This document shows positions 21,432-33,772 of a stretch of DNA of 64,000 nt, piece after piece. Both the position numbers and the translations under genes were made by a program. The notes beneath the pieces were generated by a model that was given only the letters and a program-made list of their open reading frames with translations, did not search any database and had not been told where the DNA came from. Source of the stretch: Diphasiastrum complanatum. Taxonomy: Eukaryota > Streptophyta > Lycopodiopsida > Lycopodiales > Lycopodiaceae. Position 1 is the stretch's first letter. Every line of letters begins with the position of its first letter. The stretch is from assembly GCA_029204225.1 (NCBI GenBank), contig CM055095.1, positions 43,114,223 through 43,178,222 of the forward strand, read 5' to 3'.

Positions 21432-23480
21432 GTTCACACATGACCTTTCACAAAGAGTACTTCACTTCTTTGTTGGCATATGGAGATGACAAGAGGGTGA
21501 TCTACATGGCCAATGATGGTGAGTGTGCAATCAAAGGGATTGGCACAATTCCTATTTCTCTCTCTACAAATAGGAATGTTCATTTGGAGGATGTCTTGTT
21601 TATTCCATCTATTACCAAGAATTTGCTTAGTGTGAGTCAAATGCTAAGTAAGGGCCTCAAGGTGGAGTTTGATGGAGATGCTTGTTTGATCAAAAGGAAG
21701 GATGTCTTGATTGGAAAAGGTAAAAGGCAAGGGAAGTTGTTCAAACTTGATGCTTGTGTTATTGCTAACCAAGTTCGATGTGTTGCAAGGGAGCAAATAT
21801 CTATTCAAGAGGTTTGGCACAAAAGGATGGGACACCTCAACTTCTAGTCATTGGAGGTAATGGCAAGGAAGAAGGTTGTGATTGGTCTTCCAAGTTCCTT
21901 AAGTCTTGTGCTTTGTCTAAGTCACATAGACTACCTTATACTAGATCTATTTCTAGATCTACAAAGCCTTTTCAACTTGTACATTCGGATATTCATGGAT
22001 TTACTACAATTAGCAATAGTGGAGCTAAGATGTATGTAACATTCACTGATGATTTTAGTAGATTTTGTTGGATCTATCTACTAAAGATCAAGGATGAAGT
22101 GTATGATGTCTTTGTCAAGTTCAAGAATGCAAGGGAGAACCAATTTTCCACAAAGATCAAGTGCTTGAGAGGTGACAATGGTGGTGAGTACATATCTAAC
22201 AAGTTCAAGGCCTTTTGTGATGAGCATGGGATCAAGAGGGAGTATACAACATCAAGGACCCCACAACAAAATGGAGTGGCTGAAAGGAAGAATAGAACTT
22301 TATGTAAAAGTGCTAAAGCTATGAGGTTAATGCTAATCTTGACAAACCATTTTGGGATCAAGCTTTGTTGTGTGCCAATTTCTTGTGCAATATGTGGCCG
22401 AGTGCTATTTTGCATGGAAGGACACCTTTTGAGATGCTATTCAAGAGGAGGCCGAGTGTCAACTTTCTAAGAACCTTTGGATGCACATTCTATGTCAACA
22501 TTACTCTTGATGATAGGACCAAGGAGGACAAAGTGATTGTTGGTAGAGATGTCATTTTTGATGAGGGAAACATTCCAAAGGTGTCTTCAAGCATGATTGA
22601 TGGTAAAGTAGATGGTTCTAACATTCTTGATGTTGATGAGAAGGATCCTACTTTGGATGGTGGTGATGATGGACCTTCATCAAGTCAAAAGCCAAGGAGA
22701 ACATCAAGAGAAAGACAAGTACCTTCAAGGCTCACATATGATCAAAAGAGTAAGAAAGTAGTTTTTGGAAATTATATTGCTTTCCTAACCTCTTTGGATG
22801 AGCCTACAAGTGTAGATCAAGCAAGGAAAGAAGAGGAGTGGATCCAACCAATGGATCTTGAGTATCGATCTCTTATGAAGAGTGGAACATCTTTTGGAAG
22901 ATCTTCTTGTGTACATGGAGCTATGCAAGTGGATGGATGTTATCTTGCTATAAAATCAAGTAATGGATCTGGAAAACAAATTTTGTTCAATGACTTTGAT
23001 GGTCAAGTTGAAGATCAAGAGGTTGATCTCAGAGCGCTTCAACTAGTCAAAAGGGAAGTTAGCAATTTGGAGCTAGTCAAGAGCATCAAAGGAGAGGTAA
23101 TTGGCAAGGGTGTTATGGATCTATTTTTGCAGCATATTGAAGACTCAAGTAAGGTCAAAGGAGCAGCAAGGAAGTGTTGTTCAAGTTTACTTTACTTGTT
23201 CTATCTCATGTTTGAGCAATTTCATGTGGATGTGTGCAAATTGTCAAGATATGGTAAAACTAGCTACATTGGAGAGCATTGTTTTGATGTTGGATTTGTA
23301 CTAGCATTCTTGGCTGATTTTGCTGATGGAAATGAAGCTATTGAAGGTTCATTATGTCACTCATCCATGGCTAAGTTCTCAAGTGTTGAGCTACTTGGTG
23401 CCAATACTTGGAGATTGTCAATTTTTGGTGAATTCATGGTCATTTTCTTGTGTCAAGATATGCCTCACTCACCTTTATGA
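21432..23480 (+). pseudogene. Copia B unit 2: broken protease-integrase with captured frame
   Basis: Begins just inside the protease region (SSHMTFHKEYF). Compared with unit 1 it has AAG to TAG at 21845-21847, a 22-bp deletion near 21903, a 1-bp deletion near 22329 and an 81-bp deletion near 22530. The integrase is therefore split among frames. From 22365 a 371-codon frame joins the integrase end to the captured segment. Here the captured frame runs on to 23480 (...GANTWRLSIFGEFMV), longer than in units 1 and 3. Confidence 0.88.
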
Positions 23481-24323
23481 CTTTAATTCAAGCCAAAAAA
23501 CACACACACACTTGAGTAGGGGTGAACAATGTGACTTGGATATCAAATTTTTCTCCTAGTACTTGCCAACAATTCTTATCACCTTGTATAGGTAGATTTT
23601 GCCTTTATGAGTGTTTGTGCTTTAAAAATTCACTAATATTTCACTTGGAGGACTGATCCAAGAGTATCTTCTAGCATTTATATGCTTCTAGACTCAGCCC
23701 TTTCACTGTTGAACAAATCTAGAATGAAGGTATAATGGATTTCAATCTCCCCCCTTGCAAATCACTCATTAATCTGTGGTTTATAGCACTCTTTCTCTCT
23801 CAACTTCAATGTACACTCAAAAAATCAGGTAGATCTTGAAGATGGACTAGTGCAAACTACTTGGTTTATGGAGTCATGTGGTGCTGGATTTGCATCATTA
23901 ATTTACTCACCTACTCATGGATTTCCAAGGTTTGATGGTGTCTTGTGGCAAGATGAAGATGGAGGCTCATTCATGGAGTAATGGTGGATACAAGGCAACA
24001 AAGGACAAAGAAGGAGGAGACATGCAAGCAAAAGTTGATCACTCACATTTATTGTTTGTTTGCTGTATTTTTCCAAAGGGTTCAGGGTTGGAAGCATGGT
24101 GGAATCATTTCATTTACATTCTATTTGATTCTTCATGTTCTAGTCACATTTTTACATGTAAAATTGATGTAAGAAATAGTGAAGCATCCCAAGTGGACAC
24201 TATTCTCTATATCAACTATGGTTGTTTCTATTTTGAGCATTAGATGATCATTGAAAGGAGATCTATTCTTAGGAAGAAGATCATTCTTATGATGGATCAA
24301 AGTTCTATTGGCAAAAACTATGC
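22891..24323 (+). other. Captured segment, unit 2
   Basis: Same foreign segment as in unit 1 with a small number of substitutions and small indels. It shows the longest open version of the captured frame. Confidence 0.8.
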
Positions 24324-24326
24324 TAG

Positions 24327-24914
24327 GAGCATTGGAAGCTATTAAAGCGAGTTTTGAGGTACATCATTGGAACTCGAGATTTTGGCATATTGTATGAGGG
24401 ATCATCACCTAATCTTTTTGGATTTTCAGATTCAGACTATGCTGGAGATATAATGGATAGGAAATCCATTAGTTCTTATTGTATTTTCATAAGTGATGGA
24501 GCTATATCATGGATGTCAAAGAAACAAGCCACTATCTCATTGTCATCTAGTGAGGCCGAATACAAAGCTCTTACACATTGCACAAAGGAGATGATATGGA
24601 TCAAAAGGATGATCAAGGATCTTCACTTGCTGGATTTTTCAGAGATCCCAATCATCTTTTGTGACAATCAATCATCCCAAAGAATGGCATCCAATCCTAT
24701 CTTTCATGCTAGGAGCAAGCATATTAAGATACTATATCATTTTGTGAGGGAGCGAGTCATTGCAAAGGAGGTGGAGCTTCAACATGTGTCTTCAAGGGAA
24801 TGTGTAGCTGATATCTTCACCAAAGCATTGGGAAAAGACTTGTTCATGAAGCATAGGACTTCACTTGGAGTATTATCAAAGTCTATGCTAAAACTAGTTG
24901 AAGAGGGAGTGTGA
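24327..24914 (+). pseudogene. Copia B RNase H domain, unit 2
   Basis: Nearly identical to 20199-20786. One visible change is HIE to HIK near the end. The stop overlaps LTR 3. Confidence 0.9.
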
Positions 24915-25559
24915 AAGATTCAACTAGTTTCATCACATTTTGCAATATTTCCATATTTGGCATATTGAGGCCAAAACTTGTTTTAGACTTAGAGGTTGAC
25001 TTCTCAAAGCTCATTAGTCTAAATTTCATTTGAATAAACACTTTTTGAAAGTGTGGGAAAGATAGAATGCGAGTTTGAGTAGATTCAATTTGAATAAGTT
25101 GGGTACATTGAATCTAGACCCAAAATTGGTAGGGTTAGCATTTTGGTGGGAAAGCCAAGTGGCCAAATAGGGTTTGGACTTGCTATAAAAGGATGTAGCT
25201 CGTGGAGAGAGTCATCTTCTCTCTTCTCTATCTCATTTCATGCTTATACATGGTTCTCTTGGGTTCTACTATCCATTGGTGCACTATCTTGGTGATTGCT
25301 TGCAATTCTATGTGTAGAATGATTTATATTTGCTATTTTTGGATCCACACGTGTGAAATACAGTAGCTTGCTGGTTTTGTACGGATCGCAACAGTACATA
25401 ATCATTTCATTCAAGTTTGATCAAGTTCTATTAGTGTTTGCATCTCAAATTGTGTGTAGATGTTGATATTTCTATATTGGTGAAATTGGTAGTGTATTTC
25501 TCTTTCTAACCAAAGATCATTCAACTAGATTGGATCTTAAGGATCTGAAATCTTTCACA
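24910..25559 (+). repeat. Copia B LTR 3
   Basis: 650 bp, essentially identical to LTR 2, and followed by the same truncated internal start. This marks the second unit of the tandem duplication. Confidence 0.95.
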
Positions 25560-27473
25560 GTTCACACATGACCTTTCACAAAGAGTACTTCACTTCTTTG
25601 TTGGCATATGGAGATGACAAGAGGGTGATCTACATGGCCAATGATGGTGAGTGTGCAATCAAAGGGATTGGCACAATTCCTATTTCTCTCTCTACAAATA
25701 GGAATGTTCATTTGGAGGATGTCTTGTTTATTTCATCTATTACCAAGAATTTGCTTAGTGTGAGTCAAATGCTAAGTAAGGGCCTCAAGGTGGAGTTTGA
25801 TGGAGATGCTTGTTTGATCAAAAGGAAGGATGTCTTGATTGGAAAAGGTAAAAGGCAAGGGAAGTTGTTCAAACTTGATGCTTGTGTTATTGCTAACCAA
25901 GTTCGATGTGTTGCAAGGGAGCAAATATCTATTCAAGAGGTTTGGCACAAAAGGATGGGACACCTCAACTTCTAGTCATTGGAGGTAATGGCAAGGAAGA
26001 AGGTTGTGATTGGTCTTCCAAGTTCCTTAAGTCTTGTGCTTTGTCTAAGTCACATAGACTACCTTATACTAGATCTATTTCTAGATCTACAAAGCCTTTT
26101 CAACTTGTACATTCGGATATTCATGGATTTACTACAATTAGCAATAGTGGAGCTAAGATGTATGTAACATTCACTGATGATTTTAGTAGATTTTGTTGGA
26201 TCTATCTACTAAAGATCAAGGATGAAGTGTATGATGTCTTTGTCAAGTTCAAGAATGCAAGGGAGAACCAATTTTCCACAAAGATCAAGTGCTTGAGAGG
26301 TGACAATGGTGGTGAGTACATATCTAACAAGTTCAAGGCCTTTTGTGATGAGCATGGGATCAAGAGGGAGTATACAACATCAAGGACCCCACAACAAAAT
26401 GGAGTGGCTGAAAGGAAGAATAGAACTTTATGTAAAAGTGCTAAAGCTATGAGGTTAATGCTAATCTTGACAAACCATTTTGGGATCAAGCTTTGTTGTG
26501 TGCCAATTTCTTGTGCAATATGTGGCCGAGTGCTATTTTGCATGGAAGGACACCTTTTGAGATGCTATTCAAGAGGAGGCCGAGTGTCAACTTTCTAAGA
26601 ACCTTTGGATGCACATTCTATGTCAACATTACTCTTGATGATAGGACCAAGGAGGACAAAGTGATTGTTGGTAGAGATGTCATTTTTGATGAGGGAAACA
26701 TTCCAAAGGTGTCTTCAAGCATGATTGATGATAAAGTAGATGGTTCTAACATTCTTGATGTTGATGAGAAGGATCCTACTTTGGATGGTGGTGATGATGG
26801 ACCTTCATCAAGTCAAAAGCCAAGGAGAACATCAAGAGAAAGACAAGTACCTTCAAGGCTCACATATGATCAAAAGAGTAAGAAAGTAGTTTTTGGAAAT
26901 TATATTGCTTTCCTAACCTCTTTGGATGAGCCTACAAGTGTAGATCAAGCAAGGAAAGAAGAGGAGTGGATCCAACCAATGGATCTTGAGTATCGATCTC
27001 TTATGAAGAGTGGAACATCTTTTGGAAGATCTTCTTGTGTACATGGAGCTATGCAAGTGGATGGATGTTATCTTGCTATAAAATCAAGTAATGGATCTGG
27101 AAAACAAATTTTGTTCAATGACTTTGATGGTCAAGTTGAAGATCAAGAGGTTGATCTCAGAGCGCTTCAACTAGTCAAAAGGGAAGTTGGCAATTTGGAG
27201 CTAGTCAAGAGCATCAAAGGAGAGGTAATTGGCAAGGGTGTTATGGATCTATTTTTGCAGCATATTGAAGACTCAAGTAAGGTCAAAGGAGCAGCAAGGA
27301 AGTGTTGTTCAAGTTTACTTTACTTGTTCTATCTCATGTTTGAGCAATTTCATGTGGATGTGTGCAAATTGTCAAGATATGGTAAAACTAGCTACATTGG
27401 AGAGCATTGTTTTGATGTTGGATTTGTACTAGCATTCTTGGCTGATTTTGCTGATGGAAATGAAGCTATTTAA
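25560..27473 (+). pseudogene. Copia B unit 3: broken protease-integrase with captured frame
   Basis: Copy of unit 2 with the same early TAG, deletions and frame breaks, so those lesions predate the duplication. Private changes include FIPS to FISS, GKVDG to DKVDG, and GAA to TAA closing the captured frame at 27473. Confidence 0.88.
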
Positions 27474-28454
27474 GGTTCATTATGTCACTCATCCATGGCT
27501 AAGTTCTCAAGTGTTGAGCTACTTGGTGCCAATACTTGGAGATTGTCAATTTTTGGTGAATTCATGGTCATTTTCTTGTGTCAAGATATGCCTCACTCAC
27601 CTTTATGACTTTAATTCAAGCCAAAAAACACACTCACACACTTGAGTAGGGGTGAACAATGTGACTTGGATATCAAATTTTTCTCCTAGTACTTGCCAAC
27701 AATTCTTATCACCTTGTATAGGTAGATTTTGCCTTTATGAGTGTTTGTGCTTTAAAAATTCACTAATATTTCACTTGGAGGACTGATCCAAGAGTATCTT
27801 CTAGCATTTATATGCTTCTAGACTCAGCCCTTTCACTGTTGAACAAATCTAGAATGAAGGTATAATGGATTTCAATCTCCCCCCTTGCAAATCACTCCTT
27901 AATCTGTGGTTTATAGCACTCTTTCTCTCTCAACTTCAATGTACACTCAAAAAATCAGGTAGATCTTGAAGATGGACTAGTGCAAACTACTTGGTTTATG
28001 GAGTCATGTGGTGCTGGATTTGCATCATTAATTTACTCACCTACTCATGGATTTCCAAGGTTTGATGGTGTCTTGTGGCAAGATGAAGATGGAGGCTCAT
28101 TCATGGAGTAATGGTGGATACAAGGCCAACAAAGGACAAAGAAGGAGGAGACATGCAAGCAAAAGTTGATCACTCACATTTATTGTTTGTTTGCTGTATT
28201 TTTCCAAAGGGTTCAGGGTTGGAAGCATGGTGGAATCATTTCATTTACATTCTATTTGATTCTTCATGTTCTAGTCACATTTTTACATGTAAAATTGATG
28301 TAAGAAATAGTGAAGCATCCCAAGTGGACACTATTCTCTATATCAACTATGGTTGTTTCTATTTTGAGCATTAGATGATCATTGAAAGGAGATCTATTCT
28401 TAGGAAGAAGATCATTCTTATGATGGATCAAAGTTCTATTGGCAAAAACTATGC
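27019..28454 (+). other. Captured segment, unit 3
   Basis: Third copy of the foreign segment. A one-base insertion near 28126 alters the second open stretch relative to units 1 and 2. Confidence 0.8.
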
Positions 28455-28457
28455 TAG

Positions 28458-29045
28458 GAGCATTGGAAGCTATTAAAGCGAGTTTTGAGGTACATCATTG
28501 GAACTCGAGATTTTGGCATATTGTATGAGGGATCATCACCTAATCTTTTTGGATTTTCAGATTCAGACTATGCTGGAGATATAATGGATAGGAAATCCAT
28601 TAGTTCTTATTGTATTTTCATAAGTGATGGAGCTATATCATGGATGTCAAAGAAACAAGCCACTATCTCATTGTCATCTAGTGAGGCCGAATACAAAGCT
28701 CTTACACATTGCACAAAGGAGATGGTATGGATCAAAAGGATGATCAAGGATCTTCACTTGCTGGATTTTTCAGAGATCCCAATCATCTTTTGTGACAATC
28801 AATCATCCCAAAGAATGGCATCCAATCCTATCTTTCATGCTAGGAGCAAGCATATTGAGATACTATATCATTTTGTGAGGGAGCGAGTCATTGCAAAGGA
28901 GGTGGAGCTTCAACATGTGTCTTCAAGGGAATGTGTAGCTGATATCTTCACCAAAGCATTGGGAAAAGACTTGTTCATGAAGCATAGGACTTCACTTGGA
29001 GTATTATCAAAGTCTATGCTAAAACTAGTTGAAGAGGGAGTGTGA
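28458..29045 (+). pseudogene. Copia B RNase H domain, unit 3
   Basis: Matches units 1 and 2, with catalytic residues present and the stop overlapping LTR 4. Confidence 0.9.
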
Positions 29046-29690
29046 AAGATTCAACTAGTTTCATCACATTTTGCAATATTTCCATATTTGGCATATTGAG
29101 GCCAAAACTTGTTTTAGACTTAGAGGTTGACTTCTCAAAGCTCATTAGTCTAAATTTCATTTGAATAAACACTTTTTGAAAGTGTGGGAAAGATAGAATG
29201 CGAGTTTGAGTAGATTCAATTTGAATAAGTTGGGTACATTGAATCTAGACCCAAAATTGGTAGGGTTAGCATTTTGGTGGGAAAGCCAAGTGGCCAAATA
29301 GGGTTTGGACTTGCTATAAAAGGATGTAGCTCGTGGAGAGAGTCATCTTCTCTCTTCTCTATCTCATTTCATGCTTATACATGGTTCTCTTGGGTTCTAC
29401 TATCCATTGGTGCACTATCTTGGTGATTGCTTGCAATTCTATGTGTAGAATGATCTATATTTGCTATTTTTGGATCCACGCGTGTGAAATACAGTAGCTT
29501 GCTGGTTTTGTATGGATTGCAACAGTACATAATCATTTCATTCAAGTTTGATCAAGTTCTATTAGTGTTTGCATCTCAAATTGTGTGTAGATGCTGATTT
29601 TTCTACATTGGTGAAATTGGTAGTGTATTTCTCTTTCTAACCAAAGATCATTCAAGTAGATTGGATCTTAAGGATCTGAAATCTTTCACA
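29041..29690 (+). repeat. Copia B LTR 4 (3')
   Basis: 650 bp. Its first half carries LTR 2/3-like bases (CTTCTCAAAGCTC). Its second half carries LTR 1-like bases (GATGCTGATTTTTCTACATTGG, CAAGTAGATTGG), so it is a mosaic or the ancestral 3' LTR. It abuts gypsy D integrase at 29691. Confidence 0.93.
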
Positions 29691-30210
29691 TGTTCCCCTA
29701 TCACTGATAAGATCTAGAGGACATCTGAACCGATTTATAACCTGTTCATAGAGAAATTTGGCGGTGGAGCGAGCGTCAGCATTGTGAACAGCTCTTGCTT
29801 CTGCCCATTTGGTGCACTAGTTCGTAGCTAATATGATGTAATGAGATTGTGTGTCGAGCAGCAGGACTAATAGGTCCGACATAATCAATTCCCCATTTTT
29901 GGAAAGCTTGATCAGTGGTTACAGGGTGTAAAGGCATGTAGTCTGTTTTTTGAAAGCATTTTGTGCGTTGGCAGACATCACCAGCCTTAGTGTAATTGTG
30001 CGTATCCTTGAAGAGTGTTGGCCACCAGAAACTGGCCAAGAGGATTTTCTTAGCAATTGTTTCAGAAGAGAAATGGCCGGTACCAATACCTTCATGAGTG
30101 AGGGAAATTGCAGAGGGGATTTCTCCTTCAGTAAGACATCGTCAGATAATTCCATCTAACCCTTGCTTGTAGAGTTGTCCTGCAATTAATGTATAAGGTT
30201 TAGTTTTGAG
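29691..30210 (-). pseudogene. Gypsy D integrase fragment
   Basis: Minus strand: KPYTLIAGQLYKQG at the upstream end, the zinc-binding region ending CQRTKC, then QKWGIDYVGPISPAA with the first catalytic aspartate. It stops at the second catalytic motif (SDRGT), where copia B LTR 4 begins. At least two frameshifts are present. The 30211-30487 interval links it to gag through degraded linker sequence without RT. Confidence 0.85.
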
Positions 30211-30487
30211 GACTAACGCTCGTTGTTCAGGTGGTCGTGGTTGGTAGACCCATGTTCGTGACACAGGTTGTTGTGGCGGGTAGGGGCGGTAAGCTTGATA
30301 AACGGTGGGTCTGGTGGCTGCTGGGAAATGATTTCGCAGTTGAGGACATTCATTAGTAGTGTGATATTGTAAGCAGATTGAAAACCAGACATTTTCTCTT
30401 GTTGGAAATGATTTTTTTAGCAGTTTGTTTCATGGCGGTTTGAAAATCGGCAGTGAGTTTATCCATATGTGATTGTTGGGCTTTTTG

Positions 30488-31138
30488 TCAGGTTTCCATT
30501 TGATGTAGAAGTTTAGAAGATTGAGCAATATTATTAGACTTAGGACGATCTGGATTCCTAGATTTCTTTTTATGATGGTCAAAGTCATCATCGGAACCTT
30601 CAACTTCTTCACGGATAGCATCGGTCATCACATCTTTAAGTTGATCATAAAGGTCAACTGGTTTGAGTTCATGGCGGATGTTTTTAGGCAATCCAACTAG
30701 AAATAGTTTTATGGCCATGCATTCAGTGATATTTTCATCAACACATTCTACTTTGAGACGTTTAAAATGCTCAATGTAGTTTCGAACAGACTCTTCGCGA
30801 CCCATCTTGATATGAGTAATTTGAATGAACAGGCTCTGAGTCAGTTTGGATGGTTTCAGACGCTTGATGAGAGCGTCCTTGAGGGTGGTCCAAGAAGCAA
30901 GATCAGGAGTTTCGAGATTCAAGTACCACTCCTTGGCGGTGCCATAGAGTACCATGGAAAATAGGCGAAGCTTTTCAGATTCAGAGGTATCTCCATAAAA
31001 ACAACATGCATTATCAAAGTCTTGGAGAACTCGGACAGGGTCAGATTCGGCGTCGTACTTTGGTGCATCGATACGTGGAATTCTTCGTTCCATTCGTGGA
31101 GGAGTCGGATTAGAAGATTCAGCACAGTCACGAGACAT
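30488..31138 (-). CDS. Gypsy D gag, 216 aa, from a pol-deleted element
   Basis: Retrotransposon gag (nucleocapsid precursor) domain. It has RIDAPKYDAESDPVRVLQDF near the start, GTAKEWYLNLE, IKMGREESVRNYIEHFKRLK and a charged end (DDDFDHHKKKSRNPDRPK). I chose the ATG at 31138 (MSRDC), because the upstream frame to 31219 is low-complexity and lacks gag similarity. The normal zinc knuckle, protease and RT do not follow, and integrase lies only about 280 bp downstream, so pol has an internal deletion. The gag frame itself is intact but non-autonomous. Confidence 0.8.
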   Translation of the reverse strand: MSRDCAESSNPTPPRMERRIPRIDAPKYDAESDPVRVLQDFDNACCFYGDTSESEKLRLFSMVLYGTAKEWYLNLETPDLASWTTLKDALIKRLKPSKLTQSLFIQITHIKMGREESVRNYIEHFKRLKVECVDENITECMAIKLFLVGLPKNIRHELKPVDLYDQLKDVMTDAIREEVEGSDDDFDHHKKKSRNPDRPKSNNIAQSSKLLHQMET

Positions 31139-31509
31139 GATGCAGAATACAGAGGAGCAGGGCAAGACTGTTCTTGACAAAAAGGGTAGTTTGCTTGCAG
31201 AATGGATAGTGTAGGACAAAAACTGGTCTTTCTGATTGTTATAGAATTCTCGGACAGGCTGAGAAATCGTGGAGAGGCAGATAAATCTAACTGTAATACT
31301 CGTGAATTCTGAACAAGTATTCTGAATGTCAGAATAGTGATTTTTTTAGATTTTCTGAAAAAATTTGACGATTCGGAATTCGCGGATAGTACAAGGAAAT
31401 TGTGCTCTGTGAGGGCGAATTCTTAGGCTTGATGGCGAATTCTAACAGAGAGGTTTGACTGGCAGATAGAGAATATAGAGAAAGATGTGATGTTATGCTA
31501 AAAGCCTTA
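31139..31509 (-). other. Gypsy D leader-like non-coding sequence
   Basis: Upstream of gag on the minus strand. It repeats GAATTCGCC-like words (near 31376, 31414 and 31434), which recalls the AACCTTCGCC words in the gypsy C leader. No LTR is recognised because the CT array intervenes. Confidence 0.45.
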
Positions 31510-32450
<941 letters not shown>

Positions 32451-32520
32451 ATCTATCTATTTATTTATCTCTATCCCTATCTATCTATCTATCTATTTAT
32501 CTCTTTCTATCTATCTAAAT
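32451..32520. repeat. (CTAT)n tetranucleotide repeat
   Basis: Imperfect CTAT/TTAT repeats, about 70 bp. Confidence 0.9.
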
Positions 32521-32577
32521 ATCCAAAACATGTAAAATCAACTAAATCAACAAATAAAAATCTCCAAAACCTGAATC

Positions 32578-32632
32578 TCCAAGCTCCAAGCTCCCCAAGC
32601 TCCCCAAGCTCCAAGCTCCTCAAGCTCCTCCA
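32578..32632. repeat. Short tandem CAAGCTCC repeat
   Basis: Seven or so copies of CAAGCTCC/CCAAGCTCC in about 55 bp. Confidence 0.85.
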
Positions 32633-32697
32633 CTTCCAAGTGCCAAGATCTCTCTAGAAAGGCAGCGAGAAAATGGAGGTCGTGGGAAGCAATATGA

Positions 32698-33020
32698 ACA
32701 TAGTGTCAAAATCCGACATCCGTAGGGTCCGTCGGATTTTGACATAATTTTTAGAAGCCAAAACGTCCAATCATCGACATAGATTGATGATTTGGCTGTC
32801 GAAATATGACATACATAAATATATGTTGGATTTTGACATCTAACTAGGATGCCAGCTCAATGAAAGTTTGCCACATGGCACCCACATCGGATGTCAAAAT
32901 TCATCACATTCCGACATCCAATTTAAAACTATATTCTTGCCAGCTACCGGAGGTAGCCAAAGGTTTTTTTTACGGGAGTTCGACATAGATGTTGGATACC
33001 GACATGTCAGATTCTGACGT
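32698..33020. mobile_element. GACA-motif patch, possible CACTA terminal fragment
   Basis: About ten short motifs of the type CCGACATC, TTTTGACAT and TGTCGGAT occur in both orientations within 320 bp. CACTA transposons carry such subterminal transposase-binding repeats. The patch sits against a gypsy gag fragment at 33045. Clear terminal inverted repeats were not identified, so the assignment is by motif style and by likeness to 56023-56430. Confidence 0.45.
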
Positions 33021-33044
33021 TTTATGGGATTTCCCCTCTACATT

Positions 33045-33535
33045 AGCATTGATATTCATTGATGCAATGGTGGTGGATGTTGTCGTGGTTTGCCCTACCG
33101 TATAAGGCAACATTCCATCATTTGGTTCGTCGTCAGAATCTTCATCCTCCAAATTGCATCATCCATAGTGCTTTGTAACATAATGTATTCATTGGCATTT
33201 TAGCTCGCGTCTAATCCATTTAGGTAGACCTGCTAAAAACCACATAATCAAAGCATCGTCATTGATTAGATCGGGATCATACTCAGATCTGAGGTGTTTA
33301 TCCCGTTCAATATAATCTCGTACTACCTCTCTCTTTCCCATTTTAATTTTAATTAAAAGGAGAAAGGGATCTTCCATAAATTTCTTGGGCTTAAATCTTG
33401 TAATTAGAGTGGCTTTAACCACTTCGCAATCCATGCATTCTACTTCATCTTGGTTATAAAATCAATCTTGAGTAGCTCCAATTAAGGCCATAGGGAATAA
33501 CTGAAGCTTATCTTGTGGAAAAACTTGTCCAATGT
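33045..33535 (-). pseudogene. Gypsy C-type gag fragment
   Basis: Minus strand: QDKLQLFPMAL, then KFMEDPFLLLIKIKMGKREVVRDYIER, LAGLPKWIRREL and DEDSDDEPNDGMLPYTVGQTTTT. It matches 35920-36380 of gypsy C residue by residue with stops and frameshifts. It ends at the GACA patch, which may have inserted into it. Confidence 0.85.
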
Positions 33536-33562
33536 GAATACTCCTCCATTTTGTAGTAATAA

Positions 33563-33772
33563 GCATATTTCTCCTAGCTTTGCTGATAAATAAGCCTACT
33601 ATCAAAAGTTGACTCTCACAATTACAGTTTAAACTAAATGCTAGCTGAATAGAAATTGCATGAGAATATTACTCAATAAGTTCTGCACTGTTTTTCTTAA
33701 TCTGTAGAGATAAGCAAAATCCTCTTAAGTTTGTTGATAAATTAGCCTTTTATCGAAGGCTAACTCTCACAA
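33563..33772. repeat. Diverged 60-bp direct repeat before gypsy C
   Basis: Segments 33563-33622 and 33714-33772 share TGATAAAT(A/T)AGCC and a CTCTCACAAT end. The second ends exactly at the gypsy C LTR. Significance is unclear. Confidence 0.5.

Larger units (their letters stand above)
15026..29690 (+). mobile_element. Copia B tandem array: 4 LTRs, 3 RT-less internal regions
   Basis: Four 650-bp LTRs (15026-15675, 20782-21431, 24910-25559, 29041-29690) separate three internal regions, all plus strand. Unit 1 has a primer site, leader and gag through integrase. Units 2 and 3 start abruptly after the LTR at GTTCACACATGACC, just past the protease motif. They form a near-perfect tandem duplication (periods 4128 and 4131 bp). 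In all three, reverse transcriptase is replaced by about 1.43 kb of foreign sequence and RNase H follows. The bases flanking the array (TTTGA left, TGTTC right) do not match, so rearrangement followed insertion. No unit can be autonomous. Confidence 0.93.

Noticed and set aside
15021-29695. Target-site duplication of the copia B array
   Set aside because: Left TTTGA and right TGTTC do not match. The expected copy of TGTTC beside LTR 1 is absent.
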